Positions 17,848 to 25,521 are shown, counted from the first letter of the stretch. The stretch is 64,000 bases of DNA from Maribacter sp. MMG018 (GCF_018100785.1 NZ_JAGJEC010000002.1:992001-1056000), one strand, 5' to 3'. Translations and numbers: made by a program. Notes: a model not told the origin generated them from the sequence alone.

Positions 17848-18921
17848 ATGACAAAATTAATTGCTTCTATCATTGCTTGGTTGGGTTTTCAAATGGCTAT
17901 TGCCCAAAACGCTGAAATAAAAGTAGCCATGGTCGCCTCGAATTGGAATGTTTCAGAAGAAGCTACGTTCGAAAAATTTGACAATAGGGAAACCTTGGTA
18001 TTAAACGGGGGAAGGATTACGGTTAAAGATCAAAAATTTGCAAACGGTACTATTGAAGTGGACGTATATGCAAACACAATTAGAAGTTTTGCCGGTATTA
18101 CCTTTAGAAGGCAAAATAACGATATGGAAGAAGTATATATGCGAATGCATAAATCGAACCAAGTTGATGCCGTTCAGTATACGCCCATATTTAACAATGA
18201 ATCGAATTGGCAATTATATAGGGAGCAACAAGCAAGGGTCTCATTTAAGGAAACAGGCTGGAACAGCTTACGAATAGAAGTAAACAACCAAAGTGCCGAG
18301 GTTTTTGTAAACGATAAAAAAGTCATGACAATTGACCAACTAAGAACAGCCCATAATACGGGCGAAATTGGGCTTTTTGCCTTGTTCCCAAATCGGTTCT
18401 CCAACTTTAGGTTTACACCCAAAGAAGCCGTAGAAAGTACCAAAAAAGACAGCATTGCCCCTGTTGACCCTGCAATTATTACAAAATGGGAAATAACGGA
18501 ATCAAAACCCTACAAGGCAGAAGAGATACACTATGAAAATTTTTTAAAGGAAGAATACATTACCGTTGCAACCGAGGCGACAGGTCTTTTGCCTATTTCC
18601 AAATACATAAAAAAGTCATCTTCCGGCAACTTCGAACAGAATGGGGAAGATTATATCGTAGCATCAACTACGGTACATTCCGATAATGACGAAACAAAAC
18701 TTTTCTCATTTGATTATAGTGACAGAATAATAGTCTATTTAAACGGAAAAGCAATTTTTAAGGGCAATAATGCCTTTAGGGCAAAAGGAATTCAATACAT
18801 GGGACATATTGATATCAATACCAATAAATTATACCTGCCCCTCAAAAAAGGAGTAAACAAAATTCATTGTGTTGTTATGGATAAGGCAAACGGTTGGGGG
18901 TTAATTGCCAAATTGGAATAA
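17848..18921 (+). CDS. Secreted protein with laminin-G/DUF1080-like lectin domain
   Basis: 357 residues with a signal peptide (LIASIIAWLGFQMAIAQ). The N-terminal half (about 30-195) looks like a concanavalin-type jelly roll, with RITVKDQKFANGTIEVDVYA, then FAGITFRRQN and GWNSLRIEVNNQSAEVFVND followed by TGEIGLFALFPNRFSNFRF. This is the pattern of DUF1080/3-keto-disaccharide-hydrolase and laminin-G domains. The second half (about 205-357) is a separate beta-rich domain (IVYLNGKAIFKGN, LPLKKGVNKIHCVV) resembling an accessory carbohydrate-binding or glyoxalase-like tail. Catalytic residues are not recognisable, so glycan binding is more likely than hydrolysis. It lies directly downstream of an AraC regulator. 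Confidence 0.65.
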   Translation: MTKLIASIIAWLGFQMAIAQNAEIKVAMVASNWNVSEEATFEKFDNRETLVLNGGRITVKDQKFANGTIEVDVYANTIRSFAGITFRRQNNDMEEVYMRMHKSNQVDAVQYTPIFNNESNWQLYREQQARVSFKETGWNSLRIEVNNQSAEVFVNDKKVMTIDQLRTAHNTGEIGLFALFPNRFSNFRFTPKEAVESTKKDSIAPVDPAIITKWEITESKPYKAEEIHYENFLKEEYITVATEATGLLPISKYIKKSSSGNFEQNGEDYIVASTTVHSDNDETKLFSFDYSDRIIVYLNGKAIFKGNNAFRAKGIQYMGHIDINTNKLYLPLKKGVNKIHCVVMDKANGWGLIAKLE

Positions 18922-18932
18922 AAAATACGCTT

Positions 18933-18954
18933 TACAACAAAAGGAACCGTTGTA
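18933..18954. repeat. TACAAC...GTTGTA inverted repeat
   Basis: TACAAC and GTTGTA flank a 10-nt loop (AAAAGGAACC). TACAACAAA recurs after the 23151 gene end, and GTTGTA motifs precede other orphan genes, suggesting a shared boundary element of this accessory region. Confidence 0.45.
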
Positions 18955-18966
18955 GCCAATTAAAGA

Positions 18967-18998
18967 ATCACTCGAATTTTGATTGAAATTCGAGTGAT
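18967..18998. terminator. Bidirectional terminator hairpin
   Basis: ATCACTCGAATTT and AAATTCGAGTGAT form a perfect 13-bp stem with a 6-nt loop between convergent genes (17848-18921 plus, 19012-20028 minus). The flanks are AT-rich rather than pure T tracts. Confidence 0.65.
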
Positions 18999-19011
18999 AA
19001 TTGTAAATTAA

Positions 19012-20028
19012 CTATTGATCTAATCGTTGCTTTACTGATTGAGCCGTGTCTAAAATAGATTTCTGAAAGGAAATAGGCTTCCAATCAAACACTTCCTTTG
19101 TTTTGCTTACATCTGCATTATAAGTGTTTCCGATAAAAGGCTTCATACCTTTTAAATCACTGTTAAACTTAGACATGAATTTTAGCAGGAAATTTGGACC
19201 TTCGAGTGTACTAACTTTTTCATTTCCATTTGATTTTAGAATTTGGGCCATTTCTTTAAATGAATATGGATTTTCGGTCGCCACAACAAATCGTTGTCCA
19301 TTAGCTTTCTCATTTTCTAAAGCCTTCACGTGAATACTGGCAATATCCCTTACATCTGACATATTAATACGCACTTTGGCAAGCATTGGCATTTTACCAG
19401 ATATCATGTCTTTAACAATATTCATTGATTCACCAGAGAGTTTATCTGACAAGGTCGGGCCCCAAATCGGACCTGGATTAATAACGACCAATTCCAACTT
19501 ATTATCACCTTTTTGAGTTTCAATAAAATCCCAGGCACTCTTTTCTGCAAGGGTCTTACTTTTTACATAGGCGGACATATTTTTAGCATTCGGATTAGTC
19601 CATGTATCTTGATCTATATTCAACGACTTATTTGCATCACCGAACATAGCTACTATAGAAGAAGTTAAAACTACGCGTTTCACACCAGTACTTTTAGCAA
19701 ATTTTAAAGCTCGTTGTGTACCTTCAATAGCAGGTTTTATTAGCTCATTTTCATCTTTGGGTTCACTTGCTACATAAGGCGAAGCAATATGTAGAACATA
19801 ATCACAATCTTGCATTGCTTCCATCCAACCTTCATCTTTTAAAAGGTTAAGTTCGCAAAACTCTAAATTACCATTAGGTTCAACTTCTTTTTTTATTGCC
19901 CTTGTTAATTGCCCTGTTTTAGATAAGTTTCTAACTGAACCTTTAACTGCATAACCATTTTTCAACAGTTCCACTGCTGCGTGCAGACCAACATATCCTG
20001 AAACGCCCGTTACCAATACTTTTTTCAT
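19012..20028 (-). CDS. NAD(P)-dependent extended SDR, dihydroflavonol-4-reductase-like
   Basis: 338 residues. The N-terminal nucleotide-binding motif is VTGVSGYVGLHAAVELL (GxxGxxG), then CDYVLHIASPY, VVLTSSIVAMFGD with the catalytic Ser/Thr region, and the active-site YVKSK. It falls in the epimerase/dehydratase-type extended SDRs that reduce or oxidise carbonyl groups (dihydroflavonol reductase, cinnamyl-CoA reductase-like). The physiological substrate is unknown. It is divergent from the HxlR regulator at 20164. A promoter on the minus strand and two palindromes lie in the spacer, so repression by that HxlR protein is the simplest model. Confidence 0.9.
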   Translation of the reverse strand: MKKVLVTGVSGYVGLHAAVELLKNGYAVKGSVRNLSKTGQLTRAIKKEVEPNGNLEFCELNLLKDEGWMEAMQDCDYVLHIASPYVASEPKDENELIKPAIEGTQRALKFAKSTGVKRVVLTSSIVAMFGDANKSLNIDQDTWTNPNAKNMSAYVKSKTLAEKSAWDFIETQKGDNKLELVVINPGPIWGPTLSDKLSGESMNIVKDMISGKMPMLAKVRINMSDVRDIASIHVKALENEKANGQRFVVATENPYSFKEMAQILKSNGNEKVSTLEGPNFLLKFMSKFNSDLKGMKPFIGNTYNADVSKTKEVFDWKPISFQKSILDTAQSVKQRLDQ

Positions 20029-20059
20029 TTTATTATATCTTATTTACATCAAAATATTA

Positions 20060-20111
20060 CTTGCAAATTGCAAGCAAAGATAACTTATTACTTTTATTTT
20101 GCAAGTAATAA
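20060..20111. promoter_or_regulatory. Promoter and putative HxlR operators between the SDR and hxlR genes
   Basis: Reading on the minus strand, CTTG (20105-20102), 19 nt, then TATCTTTG (20082-20075) match the Bacteroidota TTTG-N19-TAnnTTTG promoter with one change. A perfect palindrome, CTTGCAAATTGCAAG (20060-20074), covers the expected start point. A 9-bp inverted repeat, TTATTACTT/AAGTAATAA (20085-20093 and 20103-20111), covers the -33 region. Both are well placed for repression by the divergently encoded HxlR regulator. Confidence 0.6.
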
Positions 20112-20163
20112 ACAATAAAAACGTATTTTTACAGAATCGTATTAAGGTTATACTACATTTAAA

Positions 20164-20598
20164 ATGGAACATAAATTTAGATGCAACTGCCCAATTACCA
20201 GTGCTATTGATATTATTGGAGACAAATGGTCTTTAGTAATTATCAAACAAATGTTGACCGAAGAGAAAAAAACGTTTAAAGATTTTATTGAGAGCGAAGA
20301 AGCTATCGCAACAAATATCTTGTCATCGAGATTAAAAATGCTCGAAGAATTTAAAATTATAATGAAGGGAAAACTTCCTGAAAACAAAAAAACAAACATA
20401 TATACCTTAACCGAAAGGGGACTTGCACTAGCACCATTGATTGTAGAACTATCAATTTGGAGCGATAATCATCTACGGGAATTTCATTCAGATCTATATG
20501 CAGGAGAACAGCTAGATATGATAAGAAGTAACAAAGAAAAGTTTATTAAAGTTATAGTAGAAAATTACAAGAAAAATAACTGGCTAGAACACCGGTAA
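20164..20598 (+). CDS. HxlR-family winged-helix transcriptional regulator
   Basis: 144 residues with the family signature: an N-terminal cysteine (CNCPITSAIDIIGDKWSLVI), then TFKDFIESEEAIATNILSSR with LKMLEEFKIIMKG as the recognition helix and wing. The conserved N-terminal Cys, used in several HxlR proteins as an electrophile or redox sensor, is present (two Cys, CNC). It is divergently transcribed from an NAD(P)-dependent reductase, a classic arrangement for regulators of aldehyde or quinone detoxification. Ligand inferred only by analogy. Confidence 0.93.
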   Translation: MEHKFRCNCPITSAIDIIGDKWSLVIIKQMLTEEKKTFKDFIESEEAIATNILSSRLKMLEEFKIIMKGKLPENKKTNIYTLTERGLALAPLIVELSIWSDNHLREFHSDLYAGEQLDMIRSNKEKFIKVIVENYKKNNWLEHR

Positions 20599-20668
20599 CC
20601 CTTGCGCAAGCCTTTTATTACCACGACAGCTATTGATATAAACCTCCTATACGGAGCATAAAACCATA

Positions 20669-20706
20669 AAAAAAATCATTCTATCATAAGGTAGAATGAT
20701 TTTTAA
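20669..20706. terminator. Bidirectional terminator
   Basis: AAAAATCATTCTA and TAGAATGATTTTT form a perfect 13-bp stem with an 8-nt loop and A/T tracts on both sides, between the convergent hxlR and SDR genes. Confidence 0.85.
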
Positions 20707-20763
20707 TTAATAAGTACTCTCTTTCAGAATTAATCTGTAGTAATTTTTATCAATAAAGTACTT

Positions 20764-21495
20764 TTACGAATCTTGCATGGTATCGGTAATGATAATTTCT
20801 CGCAAAGAAACTGATTGTGGTAATTCATAGGCATACTTAATTGTTTTTGCTACATCATTTGCTGTAATATTTACTGCCCCAACAGCATTTTGCCAATCTT
20901 TATAACCATCAATTATATTCTGGTCTGTAGTATGGCTTAACAGTTCTGTTTGAACTGCTCCTGGCATTATTGATAACACCCTAACATTAAAAGGGGACAT
21001 CTCACCACGAGCCACCCTAGTTAATCCTGTAACACCAAATTTACTAGCACAATAAGCAGCATGATTTTCAAATGGTTGTAAACCTGCAATAGAAGATACA
21101 TTTATTATAGTTCCGCTTTTACGTTCTTTCATATCATTCATAACCACTTGCATACCATTCATGACCCCCATAACGTTAACATCTAACATAGTTTTCCATT
21201 CCTTAGTATCTTGACTGGCAATATTACCTAAAAGCATTACACCCGCATTATTAACCAGTAAATCCGTTTTGCCATAAATAGCTTCGGCATCACGTACTGC
21301 AGTTTCAAATTGTTCTTTGTCAGTTACATCAACTTTTTTACAAATAACATTTGGTAAATTTAAAGATTGCATTTTTTCAATTCTACGTGCCAATAAAAGT
21401 AGCGGATAACCACTTTTTGAAAACTCTTTAGCCATTTCCAAACCAAAACCAGAACTTGCTCCTGTAATTACAACTAACTTATTATTAGTTTTCAT
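20764..21495 (-). CDS. Short-chain dehydrogenase/reductase (classical SDR)
   Basis: 243 residues with all classical SDR marks: VVITGASSGFGLEMAKEF (TGxxxGxG), LLLARR for cofactor choice, DVTD, LLVNNAGVMLLG (NNAG), INVSSIAGL with the catalytic Ser, and YCASKFGV (YxxxK). The C-terminus resembles the YdfG/serine 3-dehydrogenase-like group that oxidises beta-hydroxy acids or reduces malonic semialdehyde; the substrate is not certain. It is divergent from the LysR gene at 21618. A promoter (TTTA-N19-TACCTTTG, 21582 to 21552) is readable on the minus strand. Confidence 0.92.
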   Translation of the reverse strand: MKTNNKLVVITGASSGFGLEMAKEFSKSGYPLLLLARRIEKMQSLNLPNVICKKVDVTDKEQFETAVRDAEAIYGKTDLLVNNAGVMLLGNIASQDTKEWKTMLDVNVMGVMNGMQVVMNDMKERKSGTIINVSSIAGLQPFENHAAYCASKFGVTGLTRVARGEMSPFNVRVLSIMPGAVQTELLSHTTDQNIIDGYKDWQNAVGAVNITANDVAKTIKYAYELPQSVSLREIIITDTMQDS

Positions 21496-21551
21496 TATAA
21501 TAGATATTTAAATTTTTAATGATAATTATACCCTATGTTTCAAAGACATGG

Positions 21552-21582
21552 CAAAGGTATATTGTACATTTACATTCTTAAA
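21552..21582 (-). promoter_or_regulatory. Bacteroidota-type promoter of the SDR gene
   Basis: Minus-strand TTTA (21582-21579), 19 nt, TACCTTTG (21559-21552). The first G of the -7 box lies about 57 bp upstream of the SDR start codon. It sits in the 122-bp spacer shared with the divergent LysR gene. Confidence 0.6.
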
Positions 21583-21617
21583 ATACCAATATTAAATACC
21601 TATTATAACTTTTACTT

Positions 21618-22466
21618 ATGGATGGGCGATTACTAAAATTTTTTGTTGCTGTTTACGAAGAAAAAAATTTAACAAGAGCCGCTGAAAAGTGTTTTGTCTC
21701 ACAACCGAACATTTCTAACGGATTAAAACAACTAGAAGAAGCACTTGGAAAACAGCTATTTGTAAGAAACAAAAGAGGGGTAGAAATTAAAGAAGATGCA
21801 CATTATTTATACCCGGTAGCAAAACGATTATTAGGTGAATTAAATGCTATTCCTGAAATGTTTAAAGATGAAAATTTTAAACCTAAAATAATTATTGGCA
21901 TAGCCGACAGTCTACCGCAATATCTTAAAAGTGAATTTTTTAAAAAAGCATCAGAAGTATTAGGCCCAATAGAATGGGACGTTAGACCCATTGGACATGA
22001 ATGCGACATAAACTTATTAATTAGAGAATGGAAATTTGAAGAACATCTATTTTTACCTATACTTAAAGAGAATTATGTACTGTGTGTTCCCGAAAACAAT
22101 CCATTGTCTAAAAAAGATAGTATTAAAATTAAAGATTTAAATGGCGAACCGTTTATTCATTGCCCTCCTTGTGAAGCCCACCAACAAAGTCTATCTATCT
22201 TAAATAATTCAGGTTTAAAATGGAATGCTGTTGCCAATTGCCAAAGTAAAAACGAGGTTTTAACGCTACTAATTTCCGGACTTGGTATTACTTTTTTACC
22301 TGAATTTTTTGTTAGTGACTGGACGGGATTTAAAGTGAAAAAACATGATGGCCCTGTAAATTTTAGAGAAATAGGCTTATCCTATGCTCCAAAAAGCTTA
22401 GAAAATTCGAAAATTTCTGAATTGATAGATTACTTTTCTAAGAATATAAATGCTTTTTTTAAATAA
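21618..22466 (+). CDS. LysR-family transcriptional regulator
   Basis: 282 residues. The N-terminal winged helix is visible at residues 1-60 (RLLKFFVAVYEEKNLTRAAE, then SQPNISNGLKQLEEALGKQL and FVRNKRGVEI). The substrate-binding domain follows (about 90-280; IIIGIADSLPQYLKSEFF, GLGITFLPEFFVSDW). It contains a cysteine pair, HCPPC (about residues 177-181), which could be redox- or thiol-reactive. It is divergent from the SDR gene and probably controls it. Its end overlaps the fragment described at 22471. Confidence 0.93.
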   Translation: MDGRLLKFFVAVYEEKNLTRAAEKCFVSQPNISNGLKQLEEALGKQLFVRNKRGVEIKEDAHYLYPVAKRLLGELNAIPEMFKDENFKPKIIIGIADSLPQYLKSEFFKKASEVLGPIEWDVRPIGHECDINLLIREWKFEEHLFLPILKENYVLCVPENNPLSKKDSIKIKDLNGEPFIHCPPCEAHQQSLSILNNSGLKWNAVANCQSKNEVLTLLISGLGITFLPEFFVSDWTGFKVKKHDGPVNFREIGLSYAPKSLENSKISELIDYFSKNINAFFK

Positions 22467-22470
22467 TAAA

Positions 22471-22563
22471 AGCTTGCTATATCAATTTATCGCACCTGCG
22501 ATTTTGAAATCTGGTTGGGATGAGCAAATACAATTAGGACGTGAAATTTTCTTTACACTTTGT
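22471..22563 (+). pseudogene. Fragment resembling the N-terminus of a type I restriction HsdR subunit
   Basis: The translation contains YQFIAPAILKSGWDEQIQLG followed by REIFFT. This matches the first conserved block of EcoEI-type HsdR subunits, where the motif is followed by DGRI. Here the match breaks off right after FFT, no start codon precedes it in good context, and the frame ends about 40 residues later in unrelated sequence. I read it as a relic of a type I restriction system left between the LysR gene and the next orphan gene. Only about 30 residues match, so the call is tentative. Confidence 0.5.
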
Positions 22564-22755
22564 AGAAGTTCAGAACAAGTATTAAAAAGTACTTTTCACC
22601 AAGGTTGTCAATACCCTTCGGGATACACACCATACATCAACCGTTGTAGTGCATTTGAGAAAAAGAAAACTTATTGGAGAATTTAAATTGAATTTACAAT
22701 CAATCCAACTAATTAACGTTTGATAAAATACGCAAATAATTTAATCCCAAACCAA

Positions 22756-23151
22756 ATGAAATTAATTGTAAAATGTAAAGATTGTCGGGAAGAAAACAAA
22801 GTGCCAAACTATGCCGAAGACCGAGTTAATTATGCAAAGGAATTTGGTGATGAATTTGATTTGAAATGTAAAAAATGTGATAAAATAAATAAATATCACG
22901 TGGACAATATAAGAGCCGAGGGATATAGTTTAGGAGAAATAATCGTAAACCGGCTGATTATAATAGGAATTGTTGCAGTAATATCAATCATTTTAAAAAT
23001 AATTTTCTGGAGTAATCCGATAAGTTGGAGTTTTCTATTATTCCCAATTGCAGCCTTATTCTTTTTTAAAAATAACGACTCCAAAAAGCAACTTAATTTC
23101 AATAAGCATAAATTGAAAGGACGAGTGTCTATGGGCGGATTTAAACGATAA
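22756..23151 (+). CDS. Small zinc-ribbon membrane protein, function unknown
   Basis: 131 residues from the ATG at 22756, chosen because the zinc-ribbon begins right after it. KCKDCREENKVP and LKCKKCDKINKYHVD give two CxxC pairs (about residues 6-9 and 38-41) that can bind one zinc ion. Two hydrophobic helices follow (about 63-102; LIIIGIVAVISIILKIIFW and WSFLLFPIAALFFF), then a short basic tail. I do not recognise the family. It is an orphan gene in the accessory stretch and is followed by TACAACAAA and the second copy of the repeated terminator module. Confidence 0.6.
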   Translation: MKLIVKCKDCREENKVPNYAEDRVNYAKEFGDEFDLKCKKCDKINKYHVDNIRAEGYSLGEIIVNRLIIIGIVAVISIILKIIFWSNPISWSFLLFPIAALFFFKNNDSKKQLNFNKHKLKGRVSMGGFKR

Positions 23152-23195
23152 TAATAGCGTTAAAAAAACGCACTACAACAAAGCATCGAGGTTAA

Positions 23196-23275
23196 AAACA
23201 ACAGATCCTTCCTTGATCCGAGACCATATTATTTTAGGCCCATTGATTCTGTAAAACAGATTCTTTGGGCTTTTT
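23196..23275 (+). repeat. Repeated terminator-bearing module, copy B
   Basis: Second copy of the 16583-16662 module. The hairpin is better preserved here: GCCCATTGATTCTG pairs imperfectly with CAGATTCTTTGGGC over a TAAAA loop, followed by TTTTTC. It is preceded by CTACAACAAAGC (23173-23184), the same motif as at 18933. Confidence 0.7.
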
Positions 23276-23355
23276 CTGTAGTACGCTTTTCTGTAAAAAA
23301 ATAGTATATAAATTTTTATATTGCCTTGTATTCGGATATGTTAACCTATTGTTTT

Positions 23356-23406
23356 ACAACCGAATAAAGAGGTGTATATGTATAATGGCATGCATATACA
23401 GTTGTT
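23356..23406. repeat. Cruciform-like boundary element
   Basis: ACAAC (23356) and GTTGT (23401) form the outer arm, TGTATATG and CATATACA the inner arm, with an unpaired bulge on the left and a short loop. It is followed by TAGGTGCAAGTTGAC just before the next orphan gene. The bulged two-arm shape recalls recombination hairpins of gene cassettes, but no integrase is present. Confidence 0.4.
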
Positions 23407-23436
23407 AGGTGCAAGTTGACATACAACCCAAAATTA

Positions 23437-24093
23437 ATGCGATATTTTCATATTCAGATATTAAACGGCATTCGAAAGGAATGGAGAAAAGGAGATTCTG
23501 AAAAAACAGACTTTAATAATTTTTACAAAGACATTCTCAATGGAATTGACAATATTTCAAAATTTAATTTCCAAGGCAAAAGATTAATTAAAAGAGCTGG
23601 GGAAACTCTAGACGTGGAATGGATGGATAATATAGATTATGAGTCTAAAAACTATGAAGACCTATTCTATAAAGTTCAAGATTTACTAATTGAATATGAA
23701 GGTTTGTCAAATGATTTATATAAATCACATTATCAACATTTAAAGTTAATTAGAGAAGATGTTTTTGAACAAACAAGACTTGAAATTAACCCTTTACTTC
23801 CATCAAGAAAAAAATGCATATGGTTATGCACGACTGACACAATTGAGAGTTGGTGGGATACTTTTAAAAATCACCCAAAAAAGAGAATAATAGAAATTGA
23901 GTTATCAACTATGGGAAAAAAACACGTTGCTGATGCAGAATACATAACAACGGAATTATTCAGTATTCAGGAATGGAAAACTTTAGCAACTGATTATTGG
24001 AAAGGCATAAAATCTTCTAATCCTCATTTGGAAATACTATATGAGGGGAAATTCAAGATAATTAATGAATACGAAAAAATTGAATTAATTTAA
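23437..24093 (+). CDS. DUF2441-like protein, function unknown
   Basis: 218 residues from the ATG at 23437 (a TTG at 23416 would add 7). The N-terminal RYFHIQILNGIRKEW and the central LLPSRKKCIWLCTTD, ending in ESWWDTF, resemble DUF2441, a family of unknown function whose Arg-x-Lys-Cys-Ile-Trp segment suggests an ADP-ribosyltransferase-like or nucleotide-binding fold. The C-terminal AEYITTELFSIQEWKTLATD with YWKG follows the same family pattern. It is bounded by a cruciform-like element on the left and an ACGTTGTATACAT motif on the right, as if a mobile unit. Low GC like its neighbours. Confidence 0.6.
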   Translation: MRYFHIQILNGIRKEWRKGDSEKTDFNNFYKDILNGIDNISKFNFQGKRLIKRAGETLDVEWMDNIDYESKNYEDLFYKVQDLLIEYEGLSNDLYKSHYQHLKLIREDVFEQTRLEINPLLPSRKKCIWLCTTDTIESWWDTFKNHPKKRIIEIELSTMGKKHVADAEYITTELFSIQEWKTLATDYWKGIKSSNPHLEILYEGKFKIINEYEKIELI

Positions 24094-24168
24094 AAACCAG
24101 CATCTAATAAATATTGCAGGTAATGGCCCAGAGCTTGGTCACGAATAGGGCCCACTACCCGTACATAA

Positions 24169-24181
24169 ACGTTGTATACAT
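24169..24181. repeat. ACGTTGTATACAT boundary motif
   Basis: Short motif ahead of the 24204 gene, similar to GCCGTTGTATAGCAT at 16869. Together with TACAACAAA after other genes in this stretch it may mark the ends of transferable gene units. Confidence 0.35.
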
Positions 24182-24203
24182 TTAGATAATAATCGAAAAT
24201 AAT

Positions 24204-24848
24204 ATGGTAATCTTAGAAAGAAAAGCTTCAGTAAGAAATCATTTAAGAATAAGTTTAAATCAAAAATGGTCAAACGTTGATTTTATCAATTTCCTTACTG
24301 CAATTCAAAATATTTATGAGCTTTATATACTTAGTGAGGAAATTAATTCTATGGAAGATTTCGAAAGTTCTTTTCAATCTAATCCGACAAAAACCTCATT
24401 AATTATTACTTATCTAGAACAGAACTTTATGCAGTCAGATTCAACAATGATGATTAGAGATAAAACTGAAACTAGCATATATAACAATAATGACTCTTTA
24501 AGATTGAAGTTTTTAATAAAAAACGAATTACAAATAATAAGGATTAATTATGCATCTCCTGGATTTGCTGATATAGGTGGTTTTGGGGCAGCAATTGGTC
24601 ATATAAAAGACTTAATCCTAAGAATAATTGACTTTTTTGAAAACAGAAGATCTAATAAACTTGACAACGACCGAAAAGAAATTCAAAATGATATTCTAAG
24701 AATTGATAAAACAAAAAAGATAGTTGAATTACTAAGAGATATTAATTACCCTGAAAGCAAAATTCTAAAAATATTAGAAACTGAAAATAACTCAATTAAA
24801 GCACTAAAAAGCTTGGTTGAATCTAAACAAATTGAAAACGTTGAATAA
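24204..24848 (+). CDS. Hypothetical protein with hydrophobic SPGF segment and C-terminal coiled coil
   Basis: 214 residues that I cannot assign to a family. The first half is soluble alpha/beta. A hydrophobic stretch at about 110-148 (INYASPGFADIGGFGAAIGH followed by IKDLILRIIDFF) resembles the region found in small proteins of defence and phage neighbourhoods where a strand ending in SPG precedes an amphipathic or membrane helix. The last 60 residues (EIQNDILRIDKTKKIVELLR) are highly charged and likely coiled coil. The gene has the low GC of its neighbours and stands between repeat motifs. No function is proposed. Confidence 0.55.
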   Translation: MVILERKASVRNHLRISLNQKWSNVDFINFLTAIQNIYELYILSEEINSMEDFESSFQSNPTKTSLIITYLEQNFMQSDSTMMIRDKTETSIYNNNDSLRLKFLIKNELQIIRINYASPGFADIGGFGAAIGHIKDLILRIIDFFENRRSNKLDNDRKEIQNDILRIDKTKKIVELLRDINYPESKILKILETENNSIKALKSLVESKQIENVE

Positions 24849-25008
24849 AATTACACAAAAAAACATCTATGACAAATAGAGCGAAAAGTACTACATTTAA
24901 AGGATTTGGCAATTAAAAAAATATAAACTGAAATACCAAGATCTAACCAAAACTAGTTGCCAGTTTCCTGTTCATATAAAAAATACTACCTCTTCTCCCC
25001 TATCCGTA

Positions 25009-25458
25009 ATGCAAAACATTCCCATACATAGCCAAAAAGCATCCTTGCACTTGCTATTTGTAGATGCCTTTCATCCATCAGAGCTACCTATAAAAGCTGA
25101 CCATTGGTACCTAAGATACCAACTTGCCCTACGCGACAATTCCTTTAAATTCGATGATTGGTTCACGGGAAATTTCTGGTATTTGAACGGGGGCGATAGC
25201 ATCGTTTTTGAAGTCTATGCCAACGAAAGTTTCACTAACGAAACCATTAAACGCGACGATGATGTTGAACTAAAATTGTTGCTAATAGATTTTGGAAAGA
25301 ATGCCATGGCCCATTTCTCCCAAATCCACGGAGGAAGCTTTGAGGTGACCGAACTTACCAAAGACGAACGCATTATCTATCGTAAAAAACAACACGGCAA
25401 AACAGGGGAATATGAGGTGCCGTTAAACGCCCTTAAATTTGAACCGATCTATCCATAA
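25009..25458 (+). CDS. Hypothetical protein, 149 residues
   Basis: Soluble protein with no signal peptide and no recognised domain. It has alternating strands and aromatic residues (ADHWYLRYQLALRD, FDDWFTGNFWYLNGGDS) and a C-terminal KTGEYEVPLNALKFEPIYP, suggesting a compact beta-rich fold. The next gene begins within about 60 bp on the same strand, so the two may be co-transcribed. Codon use is more GC-rich than in the 22.7-24.8 kb genes, pointing back to the chromosomal background. Confidence 0.55.
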   Translation: MQNIPIHSQKASLHLLFVDAFHPSELPIKADHWYLRYQLALRDNSFKFDDWFTGNFWYLNGGDSIVFEVYANESFTNETIKRDDDVELKLLLIDFGKNAMAHFSQIHGGSFEVTELTKDERIIYRKKQHGKTGEYEVPLNALKFEPIYP

Positions 25459-25521
25459 CAGTTGCCAACAAAAGCAACCATTGTCCATTATCTACATCTA
25501 ATGGCTAAACCGACCCTGATT

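Noticed and set aside
22564-22686. Continuation of the restriction-like fragment as a complete small gene
   Set aside because: Sequence after FFT has no HsdR or other similarity and looks like random low-complexity translation, so only the 5' part is kept as a relic.
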